DNA of 64,000 bases from Candidatus Jettenia caeni (GCA_000296795.1 BAFH01000003.1:496401-560400), one strand, 5' to 3'. Shown: positions 8,920 to 18,870, numbered from the stretch's first letter. Notes: generated by a model from the sequence alone, not told the origin. Translations and numbers: made by a program.

Positions 8920-10254
8920 TTATGTAATATTCATGGTTATCAGAAATTCAGCGTTGGTCTTTGTCTTTGCCAATCTATTCTTGAGTAGTTCCATTGCTTC
9001 TATAGGATTCATCTCATTCAATACTTTTCGGAGTACCCACATGCGTTTTAGCTCTTCGGTATTTACAACCAATTCTTCTTTTCGGGTTCCGGACCGTGTT
9101 ATATCAATAGCCGGGAATAATCTGCGATCGGCTAACTTCCTGTCCAAATGCAGTTCCATGTTGCCTGTACCTTTAAACTCCTCAAAGATAACCTCATCCA
9201 TTCTGCTTCCTGTATCGACCAATGCTGTTGCAACGATGGTGAGACTGCCGCCTTCTTCAATGTTTCTTGCCGCACCAAAAAACCTCTTAGGCTTTTGGAG
9301 TGCACTGGCATCCACACCACCAGAAAGAATTTTTCCACTATGGGGAACCTCAGTGTTGTATGCCCTTGCCAGACGAGTAATGGAATCGAGTAAAACGACA
9401 ACATCTTTGCCATATTCCACCATTCGTTTTGCCTTTTCAATTACCATTTCAGCTACCTGGATATGTCGGCTTGCAGGTTCATCAAAGGTAGAACCAATAA
9501 CTTCTGCATCAACAGACCGATCCATATCTGTTACTTCTTCTGGTCTTTCATCAATTAAAAGAATAATTAAATAAACCTCTGGATGGTTCTTCCTAATACT
9601 ATTGGCAATTTTCTGTAACAATACTGTTTTACCGGTGCGAGGTGGCGCAACAATGAGACCTCTTTGTCCTTTTCCAATAGGGGTAACCAGGTCCATAATC
9701 CTTGTTTCAAGCTCTGAAGACTCTTTTTCAAGAAAAAGTCTTTCTGTTGGGTGTAAAGGAGTCAGATCGTCAAAAATAATCTTTTCTCCCATAATCTCCG
9801 GGTTTTCAAAATTGATGGCTTCTACCCGAAGTAGGGCAAAATACCGTTCTGTGTCCTTTGGGGGCCTGATCTGGCCAGATACTATAGCGCCTGTTCGTAT
9901 ACCAAATCTGCGGATCTGCGATGGGGAGATATAGATATCATCCGGGCAGGGCAGATAATTATAATCAGGCGATCTCAAAAATCCGAATCCTTCCGGAAGC
10001 ACCTCCACAACACCTTCACCATACATGAGTCCATTCTGATTGACCCTTTCTTTGAGAATCTTAAAGATCAGGTCTTGTTTCTTCATCCCTGTATATTCTT
10101 TAATACCCTCTTTTTTTGCTGTTTCTTGTAATTCCTTAATAGTCATCTTTTGTAATTCTGTAATATGCATTTCACCACGTTTAATTTCTTCATATTTTTC
10201 ATTTGTTTCTTGATCTACAATGACAGATTCTTTTTTACCGTTTGCTACTGCCAT
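8920..10254 (-). CDS. rho: Transcription termination factor Rho
   Basis: RNA-dependent ATPase helicase that ends transcription. It has 444 residues. It shows an N-terminal Rho-N helical region (about 30-70), a cold-shock-like primary RNA-binding domain containing [14 protein letters not shown] (about 89-102), Walker A APPRTGKT (203-210), [11 protein letters not shown] (234-244), the Walker B strand [16 protein letters not shown] (about 285-300) and the secondary-site segment [13 protein letters not shown] (about 312-324). The strong Shine-Dalgarno AAGGAGGG before ATG supports this start. It is the last gene of a polA-coaE-rho run, 26 bp after coaE. Confidence 0.97.
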   Translation of the reverse strand: MAVANGKKESVIVDQETNEKYEEIKRGEMHITELQKMTIKELQETAKKEGIKEYTGMKKQDLIFKILKERVNQNGLMYGEGVVEVLPEGFGFLRSPDYNYLPCPDDIYISPSQIRRFGIRTGAIVSGQIRPPKDTERYFALLRVEAINFENPEIMGEKIIFDDLTPLHPTERLFLEKESSELETRIMDLVTPIGKGQRGLIVAPPRTGKTVLLQKIANSIRKNHPEVYLIILLIDERPEEVTDMDRSVDAEVIGSTFDEPASRHIQVAEMVIEKAKRMVEYGKDVVVLLDSITRLARAYNTEVPHSGKILSGGVDASALQKPKRFFGAARNIEEGGSLTIVATALVDTGSRMDEVIFEEFKGTGNMELHLDRKLADRRLFPAIDITRSGTRKEELVVNTEELKRMWVLRKVLNEMNPIEAMELLKNRLAKTKTNAEFLITMNIT

Positions 10255-10280
10255 ATAACTTTCCCTCCTTAACTTTTAAA

Positions 10281-10892
10281 TTAAATTTCTTCTATATAAC
10301 GTTGCCAAAATTCTTTTACTTGCCTAAAAGTGTTATCAATGGTTGAATTATTATCAATGATGTAATCTGCCTTTTTTTTCTTATCCTCCAAATCCATTTG
10401 AAAGCGTTCCCTTTTTTCTAACTCTCCCCGAGGCCAACGTCGGCTGGCTTGACTTCGTTCCAATCTATGGTTTTTGCCAGTATTTATAAAGATAACGAAA
10501 TCACATATCAGGGAAAGATCCGATTCTTCTAATAATGCCGCATCGATTATGATAGCCTTTCGCCTTCCCCGCTTTTCTATTTCATCAATTCTCAATTTTA
10601 TCTGATCAATAACAGCCGGATGTAAGATGCCGCAGAGATCATCTAAGCATGCCTTATCTTGAAATACCACTTCTGCAAGGCGTGAGCGATCAATCTTCCC
10701 GTAGGTATCCTGAATGCTATTCCCAAATCTTTCTGTAATCTTATTTTTGAATTCTTTGAGAAGGATTAGTCTGTGGCATATCTCATCAGCGTCTATGTAT
10801 TCAGCTCCTAATGAGGCAAGCATACGGCCTATTGTGCTTTTTCCACTTGATATACCACCGGTTATGCCAATAATCTTAGGCTTAAGGTTCAT
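10281..10892 (-). CDS. coaE: Dephospho-CoA kinase
   Basis: Catalyses the last step of coenzyme A synthesis, phosphorylating dephospho-CoA with ATP. It has 203 residues, the usual length. The P-loop GGISSGKST (12-20) is followed by GAEYIDADEICH, which carries the family's conserved aspartate, then LHPAV and ERSQASRRWP of the lid region. Its ATG overlaps the polA stop (ATGA), which indicates translational coupling. rho follows after 26 bp. Confidence 0.95.
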   Translation of the reverse strand: MNLKPKIIGITGGISSGKSTIGRMLASLGAEYIDADEICHRLILLKEFKNKITERFGNSIQDTYGKIDRSRLAEVVFQDKACLDDLCGILHPAVIDQIKLRIDEIEKRGRRKAIIIDAALLEESDLSLICDFVIFINTGKNHRLERSQASRRWPRGELEKRERFQMDLEDKKKKADYIIDNNSTIDNTFRQVKEFWQRYIEEI

Positions 10893-13555
10893 TCTGCTTC
10901 CATCCAGTTCTTTCCGGTTTTTATGTTTACCTTAATCGGAACGTTCAGCGTAACTGCATTACTCATTTCCTCTTGGATCATGGAACGTGTTAATGTTAAG
11001 GCATTCTCTTTTACCTCGAAGAGTAGTTCATCATGTATTTGAAGTAGCATCTTCGCTTCATATCCACCGCTTATTAATTTGGCGTGAATTTTATTCATAG
11101 CAACTTTTATGAGATCGGCTGCAGAACCCTGGATGATCGTATTAACAGCAATGCGCTCTGCAAGGTTCCTTCGTTTTTTATTTTCAGAATTGAGGTCGGG
11201 TATAGATCGTTTTCTGTTAAAGAGTGTTTTTACGTATCCACAACTCCTTGCTTTTTCTAAGACCGTATCTTTAAACCGCTTGACACCGTGATACAAATTA
11301 AAATAGGCGTTAATAAAATTATGGGCATCTTTTAAGGATAACCCTGTATCTCTGGAAAGCCCATACTCATTGAGTCCATAAATAATTCCAAAATTAATTG
11401 CCTTTGCATTTCTTCTCATTTCTGATGTTACCTGTTCTATCGGGATACCATAAATGGTTGATGCAACAGATACATGGATATCCTTATCCTGCTGGAATGC
11501 TGTCACCAATGCTGTATCATCAGAAAAGTGTGCGAGTATACGTAATTCAATTTGTGAATAATCAGCGGATAAAAATACACTGTCCTTTTCGCAAGGGATA
11601 AAAGCACTTCGAATCTGCCTTCCAATATCTGTCCGAATTGGAATATTTTGAAGATTCGGCTCACTACTACTCAGTCGTCCGGTAGCTGTTACCGTTTGAT
11701 TAAATGTTGTATGTACCCGACCGGTATTTTCATTTATCATATTTGGCAAGGCGTCAACATAGGTATTCTTTAACTTTATAAGTTGCCTGTATTCCAGCAC
11801 TAATTTAGGTAGTGGATGATGCCAGGCAAGCGTGGTAAGTACATTTGCGTCAGTTGATAAACCAGTCTTTGTACGCCTTAATTGTGGTAATTCAAGCTTC
11901 TCAAAGAGAACTTCACTCAATTGTTTGGGAGAGCCAATATTGAATTCATGATTGGCAGAAGTATAAATTTCTTTTTCGAATTGCTGTAACCTTGTAGTTA
12001 AACTGCCAGACATCTTTTGTAAGATAGTAGCATCTACACATATTCCGTTCCATTCCATCTTGGCTAAAGCGTAAATTAAAGGAATTTCTACCATTTGGAA
12101 TAAATGCCATAACCCTTGCTTTTTGAGAAGAGGTTCCATGAGGTTAGCCAGCCGGAATGTAATATCAGCATCCTGACAGGCATATTGGCAGACCTTATTA
12201 ATATCTACCTGGTCCATAGTAATTTGTTCTTTCCCAAGACCAATTAATTCTGAGATACTTATTGTCTTATAAGATAAATATTCCAATGCGATATCATCCA
12301 GATTGTGATTTCTTTTAATAGGATTAAGAAGGTATGAGGCAATCATGGAGTCGAATACTATCCCCCGTAATAGAATAGTATTATTTTTGAGTACCAGGAG
12401 ATCATATTTAATATTTTGTCCAGCTTTCTTAATGTTTTCATCTTCTAAAATAGTTCGGATTTTGGGAAGTACAGTACCAGGATTCAAACATTCAGTTCCT
12501 TCTGGCCCCATGAAAGGTATATAATATGCCTCTTTGGGCTGCCAGGAGAATGAAATACCTACTATGTGCGCTTTAAGAGGATTGATATTGGTTGTTTCCA
12601 AATCAACAGCAAATATCCTTTGTTTTGTCAATTGATCAAAAAATTCATCAAACCTTTCAGGGGTATTTATGAGTTTGTAGTGTGTTTCCTCGGTTTTTGC
12701 CGTTGCAACCATGTCCGTCAGAAGTGAATTAAACCCAAACTTCCTAAACAATTTTTTTAGTTTTGTGTTTTCGATGTTATGAAACTTGCAAGTATCCATA
12801 TCGATTTGAAGAGGGATATTACTATGAAGTCTGAGAAGATTTTGAGAAAGCCTGGCTTGGTCTGTAAATAATCTTAAATTCTCTTGCCTCTTCTTTCCGG
12901 ATATATGGTCGACATTGGCAAGGATAGATTCTAAGGATCCCCATTTTTGGATAAGCTCTAATGCTGTTTTGTTGCCAATACCGGGCACTCCAGGCACATT
13001 ATCTACTGCATCTCCTGAAAGAGCCAGAACATCCACTACCTGATCTGGACGTATACCCTTTTCTTTAAGAAGAACCTCCTGGTCAATCATTATGTTTTTC
13101 TTTATATTAAATATTCTTACCTGTGGGCTTAATAATTGTTCCATGTCTTTATCTGAAGTTACTATAACAATTTCGACAGGTTTATCGGACAGCTTTTGCA
13201 CAAGAGAGCTGATTATATCATCCGCCTCATATCCTTTAGCAGCATAAATAGGTATATGATATGCTCTGATTATCTGATAAATTAAAGGAATTTGTATCTG
13301 TAATTCATCGGGTGTCGGTTTACGGTTTGCTTTATACTCACGATAACTCATGTGCCTGTGAGTAATCCACTTTGTATCAAAGACCGCAACTATATATTCA
13401 GGGCGATGCTCCCTGAGTAACTTTTGTAGTATCCTGGTGAATCCATATACTGCATTTACTGGTTTTCTATCAGGAGTTGTAAGCTTTGCCGTAATAGCAT
13501 AATAAGCTTGATAGCAATGTGAATGTCCATCTATGATAAAGAATCGCTCTGGCAT
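10889..13555 (-). CDS. polA: DNA polymerase I
   Basis: Repair and Okazaki-fragment processing polymerase, 888 residues. The 5'-3' exonuclease domain (about 1-290) shows ADDIISSL and SGDAVDNVPGVPGIG. The 3'-5' exonuclease domain (about 310-490) keeps its metal ligands: DLETT (Exo I), NIKYDLL (Exo II) and YACQDAD (Exo III), so proofreading looks functional, unlike in some bacterial Pol I. The polymerase domain has DYSQIELR (motif A), RRNAKAINFGIIYG (O helix) and QIHDELLFEV (motif C). It is the first gene of the run with coaE and rho. No clear Shine-Dalgarno is seen. A perfect small hairpin (13571-13586) lies just upstream in the leader. Confidence 0.97.
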   Translation of the reverse strand: MPERFFIIDGHSHCYQAYYAITAKLTTPDRKPVNAVYGFTRILQKLLREHRPEYIVAVFDTKWITHRHMSYREYKANRKPTPDELQIQIPLIYQIIRAYHIPIYAAKGYEADDIISSLVQKLSDKPVEIVIVTSDKDMEQLLSPQVRIFNIKKNIMIDQEVLLKEKGIRPDQVVDVLALSGDAVDNVPGVPGIGNKTALELIQKWGSLESILANVDHISGKKRQENLRLFTDQARLSQNLLRLHSNIPLQIDMDTCKFHNIENTKLKKLFRKFGFNSLLTDMVATAKTEETHYKLINTPERFDEFFDQLTKQRIFAVDLETTNINPLKAHIVGISFSWQPKEAYYIPFMGPEGTECLNPGTVLPKIRTILEDENIKKAGQNIKYDLLVLKNNTILLRGIVFDSMIASYLLNPIKRNHNLDDIALEYLSYKTISISELIGLGKEQITMDQVDINKVCQYACQDADITFRLANLMEPLLKKQGLWHLFQMVEIPLIYALAKMEWNGICVDATILQKMSGSLTTRLQQFEKEIYTSANHEFNIGSPKQLSEVLFEKLELPQLRRTKTGLSTDANVLTTLAWHHPLPKLVLEYRQLIKLKNTYVDALPNMINENTGRVHTTFNQTVTATGRLSSSEPNLQNIPIRTDIGRQIRSAFIPCEKDSVFLSADYSQIELRILAHFSDDTALVTAFQQDKDIHVSVASTIYGIPIEQVTSEMRRNAKAINFGIIYGLNEYGLSRDTGLSLKDAHNFINAYFNLYHGVKRFKDTVLEKARSCGYVKTLFNRKRSIPDLNSENKKRRNLAERIAVNTIIQGSAADLIKVAMNKIHAKLISGGYEAKMLLQIHDELLFEVKENALTLTRSMIQEEMSNAVTLNVPIKVNIKTGKNWMEAE

Positions 13556-14004
13556 CTGGATTAAGATAACGGCTTTATGTAAAGCCTTTCATGCATGTTG
13601 TACAATAAATCAAGTAATTTGTTCAGGAATCATTCCGAATAAGACATGCAATTGCTGGCAAGACTAATAGAGGTGATGCACCTTAAAAAATTTATTTATA
13701 ATTTATTTCTTTAAAATGTGGAAAACTAAGTACAATTGAGATTTTGAACTGTTAATTCACGATCTTGAGAAATACCAGAATAAACATATGCAAAGGAAAG
13801 GTTAGCTTTAACTTATACTAACTTTAGGCTGGACATTCATCGTCAACCACATTAAAGAAACGTTACATCAGAATGGTACCATCTTATGAAATTATTGTCA
13901 AGCCAAAATTGATGAAATTATCTTAAAAAGCATCCTTTTAAATTTCGAGCTTAGATTGGGTAAATTACGAAAATGTTTGTTTATGAGAAATACAGGAATA
14001 TTTC
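13556..14004. other. Intergenic region between polA and the tRNA gene
   Basis: AT-rich, with no gene seen. It holds a perfect hairpin GGCTTTA/TAAAGCC at 13571-13586, 15 bp upstream of the polA start. Nothing else could be supported. Confidence 0.5.
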
Positions 14005-14033
14005 TTGAAAATTTTTGCCAGAGGTGTTATTCT
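14005..14033 (+). promoter_or_regulatory. Putative tRNA promoter
   Basis: TTGAAA (14005-14010) and TATTCT (14028-14033) with a 17-nt spacer, about 85 nt upstream of the tRNA. It matches four to five of six consensus bases in each box and is a weak call. Confidence 0.35.
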
Positions 14034-14116
14034 TTATTCGTTAACTAAGGCTACAAAGTTAGAGTTATTGTAAATATCTTCCGAAAATCATCATTTCTGA
14101 GGCAAGTAGGGCTAGT

Positions 14117-14192
14117 GGCGGTGTAGCTCAGATGGTAGAGCAGCGGACTCATAAGCCGCGAGTCGGGGGTTCGATTCCCTCCACCGCTACCA
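14117..14192 (+). tRNA. tRNA-Met (anticodon CAU), CCA encoded
   Basis: A 76-nt cloverleaf. The acceptor arms GGCGGTG and CACCGCT pair with a G-U at the first position. The D-arm GCTC/GAGC, anticodon loop CTCATAA, T-arm GGGGG/CCCTC with loop TTCGATT, discriminator A and genomic CCA are all present. Base pair 31-39 (A-G) is a mismatch. G1 at the acceptor end argues against initiator tRNA, so elongator Met is most likely; an Ile2 tRNA (lysidine at C34) cannot be excluded by eye. Confidence 0.93.
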
Positions 14193-14293
14193 AATCTAAT
14201 AAAGTAATTCTTCTCATAGTACTTCCTTTTCTGTAGCGAGTTGAATAATAAATTTTATAGTATTTTACTAAAAAACAGGAGAATATCTGCAAT

Positions 14294-15382
14294 ATGGGTT
14301 TAAACTGCGGTATCGTTGGATTGCCAAATGTTGGGAAATCTACGATTTTTAATGCGCTAACATCAGCCAAAGCCACCTCGGCAAATTATCCCTTTTGTAC
14401 CATTGATCCCAACGTGGGTATAGTTGCCGTGCCGGATCAACGTCTGGAGAACATAGCTAAAATAATTCCTACGGAAAAAATTGTTCCTACGACTGTTGAA
14501 TTTGTGGATATAGCTGGTTTGGTAAAGGGGGCAAGCCAGGGAGAGGGATTGGGAAATCAATTTTTGGGCCATATTAAAAGTGTTAATGCCATTCTCCATG
14601 TGGTACGTTGTTTTGACAAAAGTGACATTATTCATATTGAAGGAGGGGTTCATCCGATCAGGGATATTGAAATTATCAACACGGAACTGATTCTGGCCGA
14701 TATGGAGACAGTGGAAAAGCGATTGGTTAAAAATGAAAAGCTAGTGAAAACAGGGGATAAAAACATTATTGCTTCTCTTGACATACTAAAAAAGGTCAGA
14801 GAAGGTTTAAATAATAACAAACTTGTCAGATTGTTAGTTTTAACAGATGAGGAAAAAAAGCATATTGAAGATTTGCATTTAATGACAGCAAAACCGGTGT
14901 TATATGTCATTAATATCTTTGATCTTGAAAAGGATAAACAGTATATCGATAGAGTTACTGATTTTGCAAGACAAGAGAATTCTAAGTGCGTTGTCATTTC
15001 AGGGGATATTGAATCAGAGATTGCCCAGATGGAACCTTCTGAAAGAAAGACCTATTATGAGGAGATGGGAATAGGAGAGTCAGGATTGGAAAAATTGATT
15101 CGAGAAACTTATAGTCTGTTAGGTCTGATTACCTACTTTACGGCTGGCCCAAAAGAAGTAAAGGCTTGGACAATTAAACAAGGTATTAAAGCGCCACAGG
15201 CTGCTGGAGTAATACATTCTGATTTTGAACGTGGGTTTATCTGTGCAGAGACGTACAATTATAATGATCTTGTTGCTTTGGGTTCAGAGCAAAAGGTGAA
15301 AGAAAAAGGCCTTTTAAGACTTGAGGGAAAGGATTATATTGTGAAAGATGGGGATATTATGCATTTTCGATTTAATGTATAG
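14294..15382 (+). CDS. ychF: Ribosome-associated Obg-family P-loop NTPase YchF
   Basis: Translation-associated ATPase/GTPase, 362 residues, full length. G1 is GLPNVGKST (residues 9-17), followed by the switch region with ANYPFCTIDPNVG, G3 DIAGLVKGAS (about 72-81), a coiled-coil insertion, and a C-terminal TGS-like domain ending DGDIMHFRFNV. The base-specifying motif, normally NxxE in YchF, reads NIFD here, a conservative but unusual change. Encoded just downstream of the tRNA on the same strand. Confidence 0.95.
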   Translation: MGLNCGIVGLPNVGKSTIFNALTSAKATSANYPFCTIDPNVGIVAVPDQRLENIAKIIPTEKIVPTTVEFVDIAGLVKGASQGEGLGNQFLGHIKSVNAILHVVRCFDKSDIIHIEGGVHPIRDIEIINTELILADMETVEKRLVKNEKLVKTGDKNIIASLDILKKVREGLNNNKLVRLLVLTDEEKKHIEDLHLMTAKPVLYVINIFDLEKDKQYIDRVTDFARQENSKCVVISGDIESEIAQMEPSERKTYYEEMGIGESGLEKLIRETYSLLGLITYFTAGPKEVKAWTIKQGIKAPQAAGVIHSDFERGFICAETYNYNDLVALGSEQKVKEKGLLRLEGKDYIVKDGDIMHFRFNV

Positions 15383-15484
15383 AAAGATTACGTAAGGTAT
15401 TGTTAACTCTCTGTTATAGATAATGCTGAATATATACACACCCGAGTTGTATATTAGCCATCTAAATTAATTGCGTTATTACTA

Positions 15485-15512
15485 TTGACAGTAATAATTT
15501 AGAAAGTATAAT
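15485..15512 (+). promoter_or_regulatory. Consensus promoter of radC giving a near-leaderless transcript
   Basis: TTGACA (15485-15490) and TATAAT (15507-15512) are exact hexamers with a 16-nt spacer. Transcription should start near 15519, only a few bases before the radC ATG at 15522. Confidence 0.7.
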
Positions 15513-15521
15513 TTGCAACTT

Positions 15522-16220
15522 ATGAAGGATGAGAAGAAACGTCCTACGATTAAACAGCTTCCTGCCCACGAGCGTCCCAGAGAAAGACTTATCCAAAATG
15601 GCGATGAACATTTAACAGATGCCGAACTCTTAGGAATTATTATTCGTGATGGTATCTCTCATTATAGCGCCGTTGATTTAGCCCAAAAGCTTCTTTCTGA
15701 GTATGGTGACTTTCGAAGATTAAGCTTAATCTCTATTGGTGAATTATGCGAGATGAAGGGAATAGGCCCGGCCAGAGCCGCACAGATCAAAGCATCGCTT
15801 GCTATTGCCAAACGTTTTTCTACTATTTCTATAAAACCCTCCCAACAATTTAAGTGTAGTAAAGATATTTTTGGTCATTTTCACGAACAATTACGTGGGA
15901 GAAAGCAAGAAATATTCTTAGTTATTTTACTTGATAATAAAAATCGTATCATCAAAGAACTAACTATCTCTTCTGGTAGTTTAACATCCAGTATTGTTCA
16001 TCCGAGGGAGGTATTTAACCCGGCAATCAAAGAGTCAGCATTCTCAGTAATATTTGTACACAATCACCCTTCCGGTGATCCGGAACCTAGTAAAGAAGAT
16101 ATCCAAATAACCCATCGATTGTTAGAAGCAGGGAATATAATTGGTATAAAAGTTCTGGATCATATTATTATAGGTAATGAGTGTTTTGTGAGTTTTAAAG
16201 ATAAAGGTATCATAGCTTAA
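15522..16220 (+). CDS. radC: RadC/YeeS-family JAMM-domain protein
   Basis: DUF2466 family, now considered a DNA-processing or uncertain-function protein rather than a proven repair enzyme. It has 232 residues from this start. The N-terminus carries the LPAHERPRERL motif and a helix-hairpin-helix (EMKGIGPARAAQIKA). The C-terminal JAMM metalloprotease fold shows HPREVFNPAI and the metal motif HNHPSGDPEPSKED. The ATG at 15522 is preferred over the in-frame TTG at 15513 because the TTG sits directly after the -10 box and would lie upstream of the transcription start. There is no Shine-Dalgarno, consistent with leaderless translation. Confidence 0.93.
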   Translation: MKDEKKRPTIKQLPAHERPRERLIQNGDEHLTDAELLGIIIRDGISHYSAVDLAQKLLSEYGDFRRLSLISIGELCEMKGIGPARAAQIKASLAIAKRFSTISIKPSQQFKCSKDIFGHFHEQLRGRKQEIFLVILLDNKNRIIKELTISSGSLTSSIVHPREVFNPAIKESAFSVIFVHNHPSGDPEPSKEDIQITHRLLEAGNIIGIKVLDHIIIGNECFVSFKDKGIIA

Positions 16221-16370
16221 GAATAGTTTTTAGTAATTGCCGCTTAGATATGAAAACAATAATACAATAAAATCTTAAAATCAATTGGATATAACGGATA
16301 AGTGTATTAATGAAGGTGGCCTATATACTATAAAATTATGTATTGCTGTATAAGTAAAATTTATTTTTCC

Positions 16371-16397
16371 TTGACATTCAATAGTGTTTGTTATAAG
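16371..16397 (+). promoter_or_regulatory. Putative promoter of the peptide-modification cassette
   Basis: TTGACA (16371-16376) is followed after 15 nt by TATAAG (16392-16397), or after 17 nt by a weaker TAAGAA. It lies about 140 nt before the HPr-kinase-like gene. The rest of 16221-16534 is AT-rich and shows nothing else. Confidence 0.4.
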
Positions 16398-16534
16398 AAT
16401 ACTAATGTTTCGGTAAGATGACTTTCTGCTAAAGTATTATAGGGCAAAACCTGAATGATCAAGGTAAAGCAAAGTAATTGATTTAAATTTAGAGAAAATA
16501 TTAATCTTCTTAAGCGATCTATCGATTAAAGCCT

Positions 16535-17347
16535 ATGGACAATAATTTGAATTTAGTATTTGGGAAAAAATGCTTTTCTCTTTCTTTTTTAGACAGGGAA
16601 ATGGAAGAGGCAATGAAGGGATGTATTTATCTCTCAAAGACCACGCGAAAGCATGATTATTTGTTTAAAATAGGATATCAGAATAATGGAGATATAGTTA
16701 AAGATTGCGAATTTCTTTATTTTAAAGGGGAAAAATGGTGTAGCTATATTTCTAAAGACGATGAAATTCAGATACTTTTTCCAAAGAATAATACTTTTTC
16801 AAATCCCATACGTATCCTTGCGTTTTTATATAGTGCATTTTATAAATTGGGGCATATTGATGGAAGAGGAAATAATAGCTTTTTGATTCACGCTGCAGGT
16901 TTACTAAGGCAAGGAAAGGGTTTTATCTTTACTGGAGAATCCGGAGCAGGCAAGACTACTGTTTCAAAGTTATCTTCTCCTGAGGCCGAAATTCTTTCTG
17001 ATGAATCAATTGTAGTATCTGAAGATCATGGAAATTATTGGATATCACAAGGGCCGATAAGGACTGAAATAACAAAGTTAAATGATACAATGGTAAATCT
17101 TTGTGCTATTTTTATCTTAGTACAAGACAAAATAAACTCATTAAGAAGGTTAAGTGGGGCAGAGATGGGCCATAAACTCATGGATAATATTATTTATTTA
17201 AATCTTTCTGCGGGTACCAAGAGGTTAGATTTCTTTGCAGAAAAATTGAGATTTGTTAATGCTATTAGTAATTGTGTACCTGTATATGAATTAAGATTTA
17301 CTAAAGATAAAACTTTTTGGAAAGAAATTGAACGTATAGGTCTTTAA
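16535..17347 (+). CDS. HPr-kinase-like P-loop protein of the peptide cassette
   Basis: 270 residues. The C-terminal half matches the HPr kinase/phosphorylase fold: LIHAAGLLRQGKGFIF leads into P-loop GESGAGKT (134-141), then ILSDE (153-157) in the metal-binding position. The N-terminal half (1-110) is not recognised. Proteins of this type accompany PqqD-like proteins in exopolysaccharide-linked HPr-rel-A systems, and PadeK-type relatives phosphorylate the C-terminal Ser of lasso-peptide precursors. A serine kinase acting on the peptide encoded at 19006, whose last residue is Ser, is inference. First gene of the cassette; the PqqD-like gene follows after 68 bp. Confidence 0.8.
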   Translation: MDNNLNLVFGKKCFSLSFLDREMEEAMKGCIYLSKTTRKHDYLFKIGYQNNGDIVKDCEFLYFKGEKWCSYISKDDEIQILFPKNNTFSNPIRILAFLYSAFYKLGHIDGRGNNSFLIHAAGLLRQGKGFIFTGESGAGKTTVSKLSSPEAEILSDESIVVSEDHGNYWISQGPIRTEITKLNDTMVNLCAIFILVQDKINSLRRLSGAEMGHKLMDNIIYLNLSAGTKRLDFFAEKLRFVNAISNCVPVYELRFTKDKTFWKEIERIGL

Positions 17348-17415
17348 GAAGGATAGCATTTTAAGGGTTTAAGTAATCAAAAATAGGTCCCTCGTTAATT
17401 ACTAAGGAATATTCT

Positions 17416-17694
17416 ATGATTGTGAAAAGTAAATTTCCCTGCCGTGATGAGCAATGTATGTGGCGGGTTGTAGAGAACGAAGCTATTATTTTCTCTGAAG
17501 AAGGACAATGGCTTCATCAATTAAATGATATGGGAACTGAAATTTGGAATATGTGTGATGGGACATTAAATTTTACAGAAATCACTGATAAAATATGTGA
17601 TAAGTTCGATGTTGAAAGAGAAGTAGCCGAGGCGGATATCCAATCCTTTATTGATGAACTTTCTAAAAAGGGATTAATTACGTTAAAAGAATAA
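17416..17694 (+). CDS. PqqD-family RiPP recognition element protein
   Basis: 92 residues with the PqqD fold: an N-terminal beta wing (EEGQWLHQLNDMGTEIWNMCDG) followed by helices ending in VAEADIQSFIDELSKKGLI. PqqD proteins bind leader peptides and present them to radical SAM enzymes. The Shine-Dalgarno AAGGA sits 8 nt before ATG. It lies between the kinase-like gene and the radical SAM gene, as expected of a peptide chaperone for the downstream precursor. Confidence 0.88.
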   Translation: MIVKSKFPCRDEQCMWRVVENEAIIFSEEGQWLHQLNDMGTEIWNMCDGTLNFTEITDKICDKFDVEREVAEADIQSFIDELSKKGLITLKE

Positions 17695-17808
17695 TGAATT
17701 ATTTAGAACGAAGTGTATGAAGAAGATACTAAAAAGCTTAGTTTTTGCCAAATATCTTTAATTTTGTGTACTTTACTGGCCAAATAATTACAAAAAGTAG
17801 GATACAAT

Positions 17809-18870
17809 ATGCAAGAAAACATGATAGATCAAATTCAGCAAAAATATTTTGATCGTAATCTTCCTTGGATAGTTCATTGGGAGCTAGTCTACGGATGTAA
17901 TTTAAAATGCCAGCATTGTTATACCTTTCATGAAGAAAGAAAGAACTATCTCTCTCTACCTCAAATGGCAAAAATAATCCAGCAGTTAAAGGAGATGGGA
18001 ACGGTGTTTTTGACACTGTCCGGAGGAGAACCTTTTGTGAGAGATGATATTATGGATATCATCGAGATGGTGCGTAAGGATTTTTTTGTGATTATCCTTT
18101 CAAACGCTACATTAATTGATTCTTTCAAGGCGAGAAGATTGAAAGAGCTTAGTGTAACTCAAGTAGAGGTAAGTCTTTATGCTATGGATGAGAAGATCCA
18201 TGATTCGATAACAGGCATAAAAGGATCGCATGTGCAAACAATAGAGGGGATACATCGTTTAAAGGAAGCAGGAGTGAGTGTAAGGATAAAATGCACTATA
18301 ATGGAACAGAACTACGCAGAATATACTAAAATAGGAGATTTTGCAAAAAAGTTAGGAATTCGTTTTTCCTCAAGTCCTGTTGTAAGTCCTCGGTTAGATG
18401 GGTCTCAGGATACCTATGAATATTGTACCGAACCAGAAAATCTTCGATCGTATTTTTTACAATGGGGAAAAGAGAATAAAGAAAAATATAAAGATTTTAA
18501 AGAATCGCCTTCTGTTCCTTTAGATAAATCATTTATTTGTAGCGCTGGCCGTACGTCTTGCGCTATAACACCTGATGGATATCTTAAACCTTGTACAATG
18601 CTTCCTGTAAAATTGGGAAACTTACTTGAGAAGAGCTTTAAAGAATTATGGCAAGTTAAACCAAAAAGACTTGTAAAAGATATCAGAGATGCTAAGATGA
18701 GCGATTTTTCTAGTTGTAAGGATTGCAAGTGGAGTCATTTATGTTCACCGTGTCCAGGTGTGAATTACCTTGAGACTGGTAATATGTTTACTGTGGCTGA
18801 AGGATATTGTAATAAGGTGAAATCTATCATGAATGAATTAGATATAGAAAGTAACGTAGGGAAGCATTGA
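17809..18870 (+). CDS. Radical SAM/SPASM peptide-modifying enzyme
   Basis: 353 residues. The SAM-cluster motif CNLKCQHC (Cys30, Cys34, Cys37) is followed by LSGGEPF. The C-terminal third is a SPASM-type auxiliary-cluster domain: CSAGRTSCAITPDGYLKPC, then CKDCKWSHLC, SPCPG and a final YC, giving enough cysteines for two extra FeS clusters. Such enzymes make thioether or C-C crosslinks in RiPPs, mature heme d1, or form PQQ. Given the adjacent PqqD-like gene and Cys-rich peptide, peptide thioether or crosslink formation is the best inference. The Shine-Dalgarno AGGAT precedes ATG. Confidence 0.92.
   Translation: MQENMIDQIQQKYFDRNLPWIVHWELVYGCNLKCQHCYTFHEERKNYLSLPQMAKIIQQLKEMGTVFLTLSGGEPFVRDDIMDIIEMVRKDFFVIILSNATLIDSFKARRLKELSVTQVEVSLYAMDEKIHDSITGIKGSHVQTIEGIHRLKEAGVSVRIKCTIMEQNYAEYTKIGDFAKKLGIRFSSSPVVSPRLDGSQDTYEYCTEPENLRSYFLQWGKENKEKYKDFKESPSVPLDKSFICSAGRTSCAITPDGYLKPCTMLPVKLGNLLEKSFKELWQVKPKRLVKDIRDAKMSDFSSCKDCKWSHLCSPCPGVNYLETGNMFTVAEGYCNKVKSIMNELDIESNVGKH

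Noticed and set aside
8933-9574. 213-codon open frame on the plus strand opposite rho
   Set aside because: Shadow of rho codons; no ribosome binding site or family signature.
15513-15521. TTG start for radC
   Set aside because: It lies directly behind the -10 box, upstream of the expected transcription start; ATG at 15522 is preferred.
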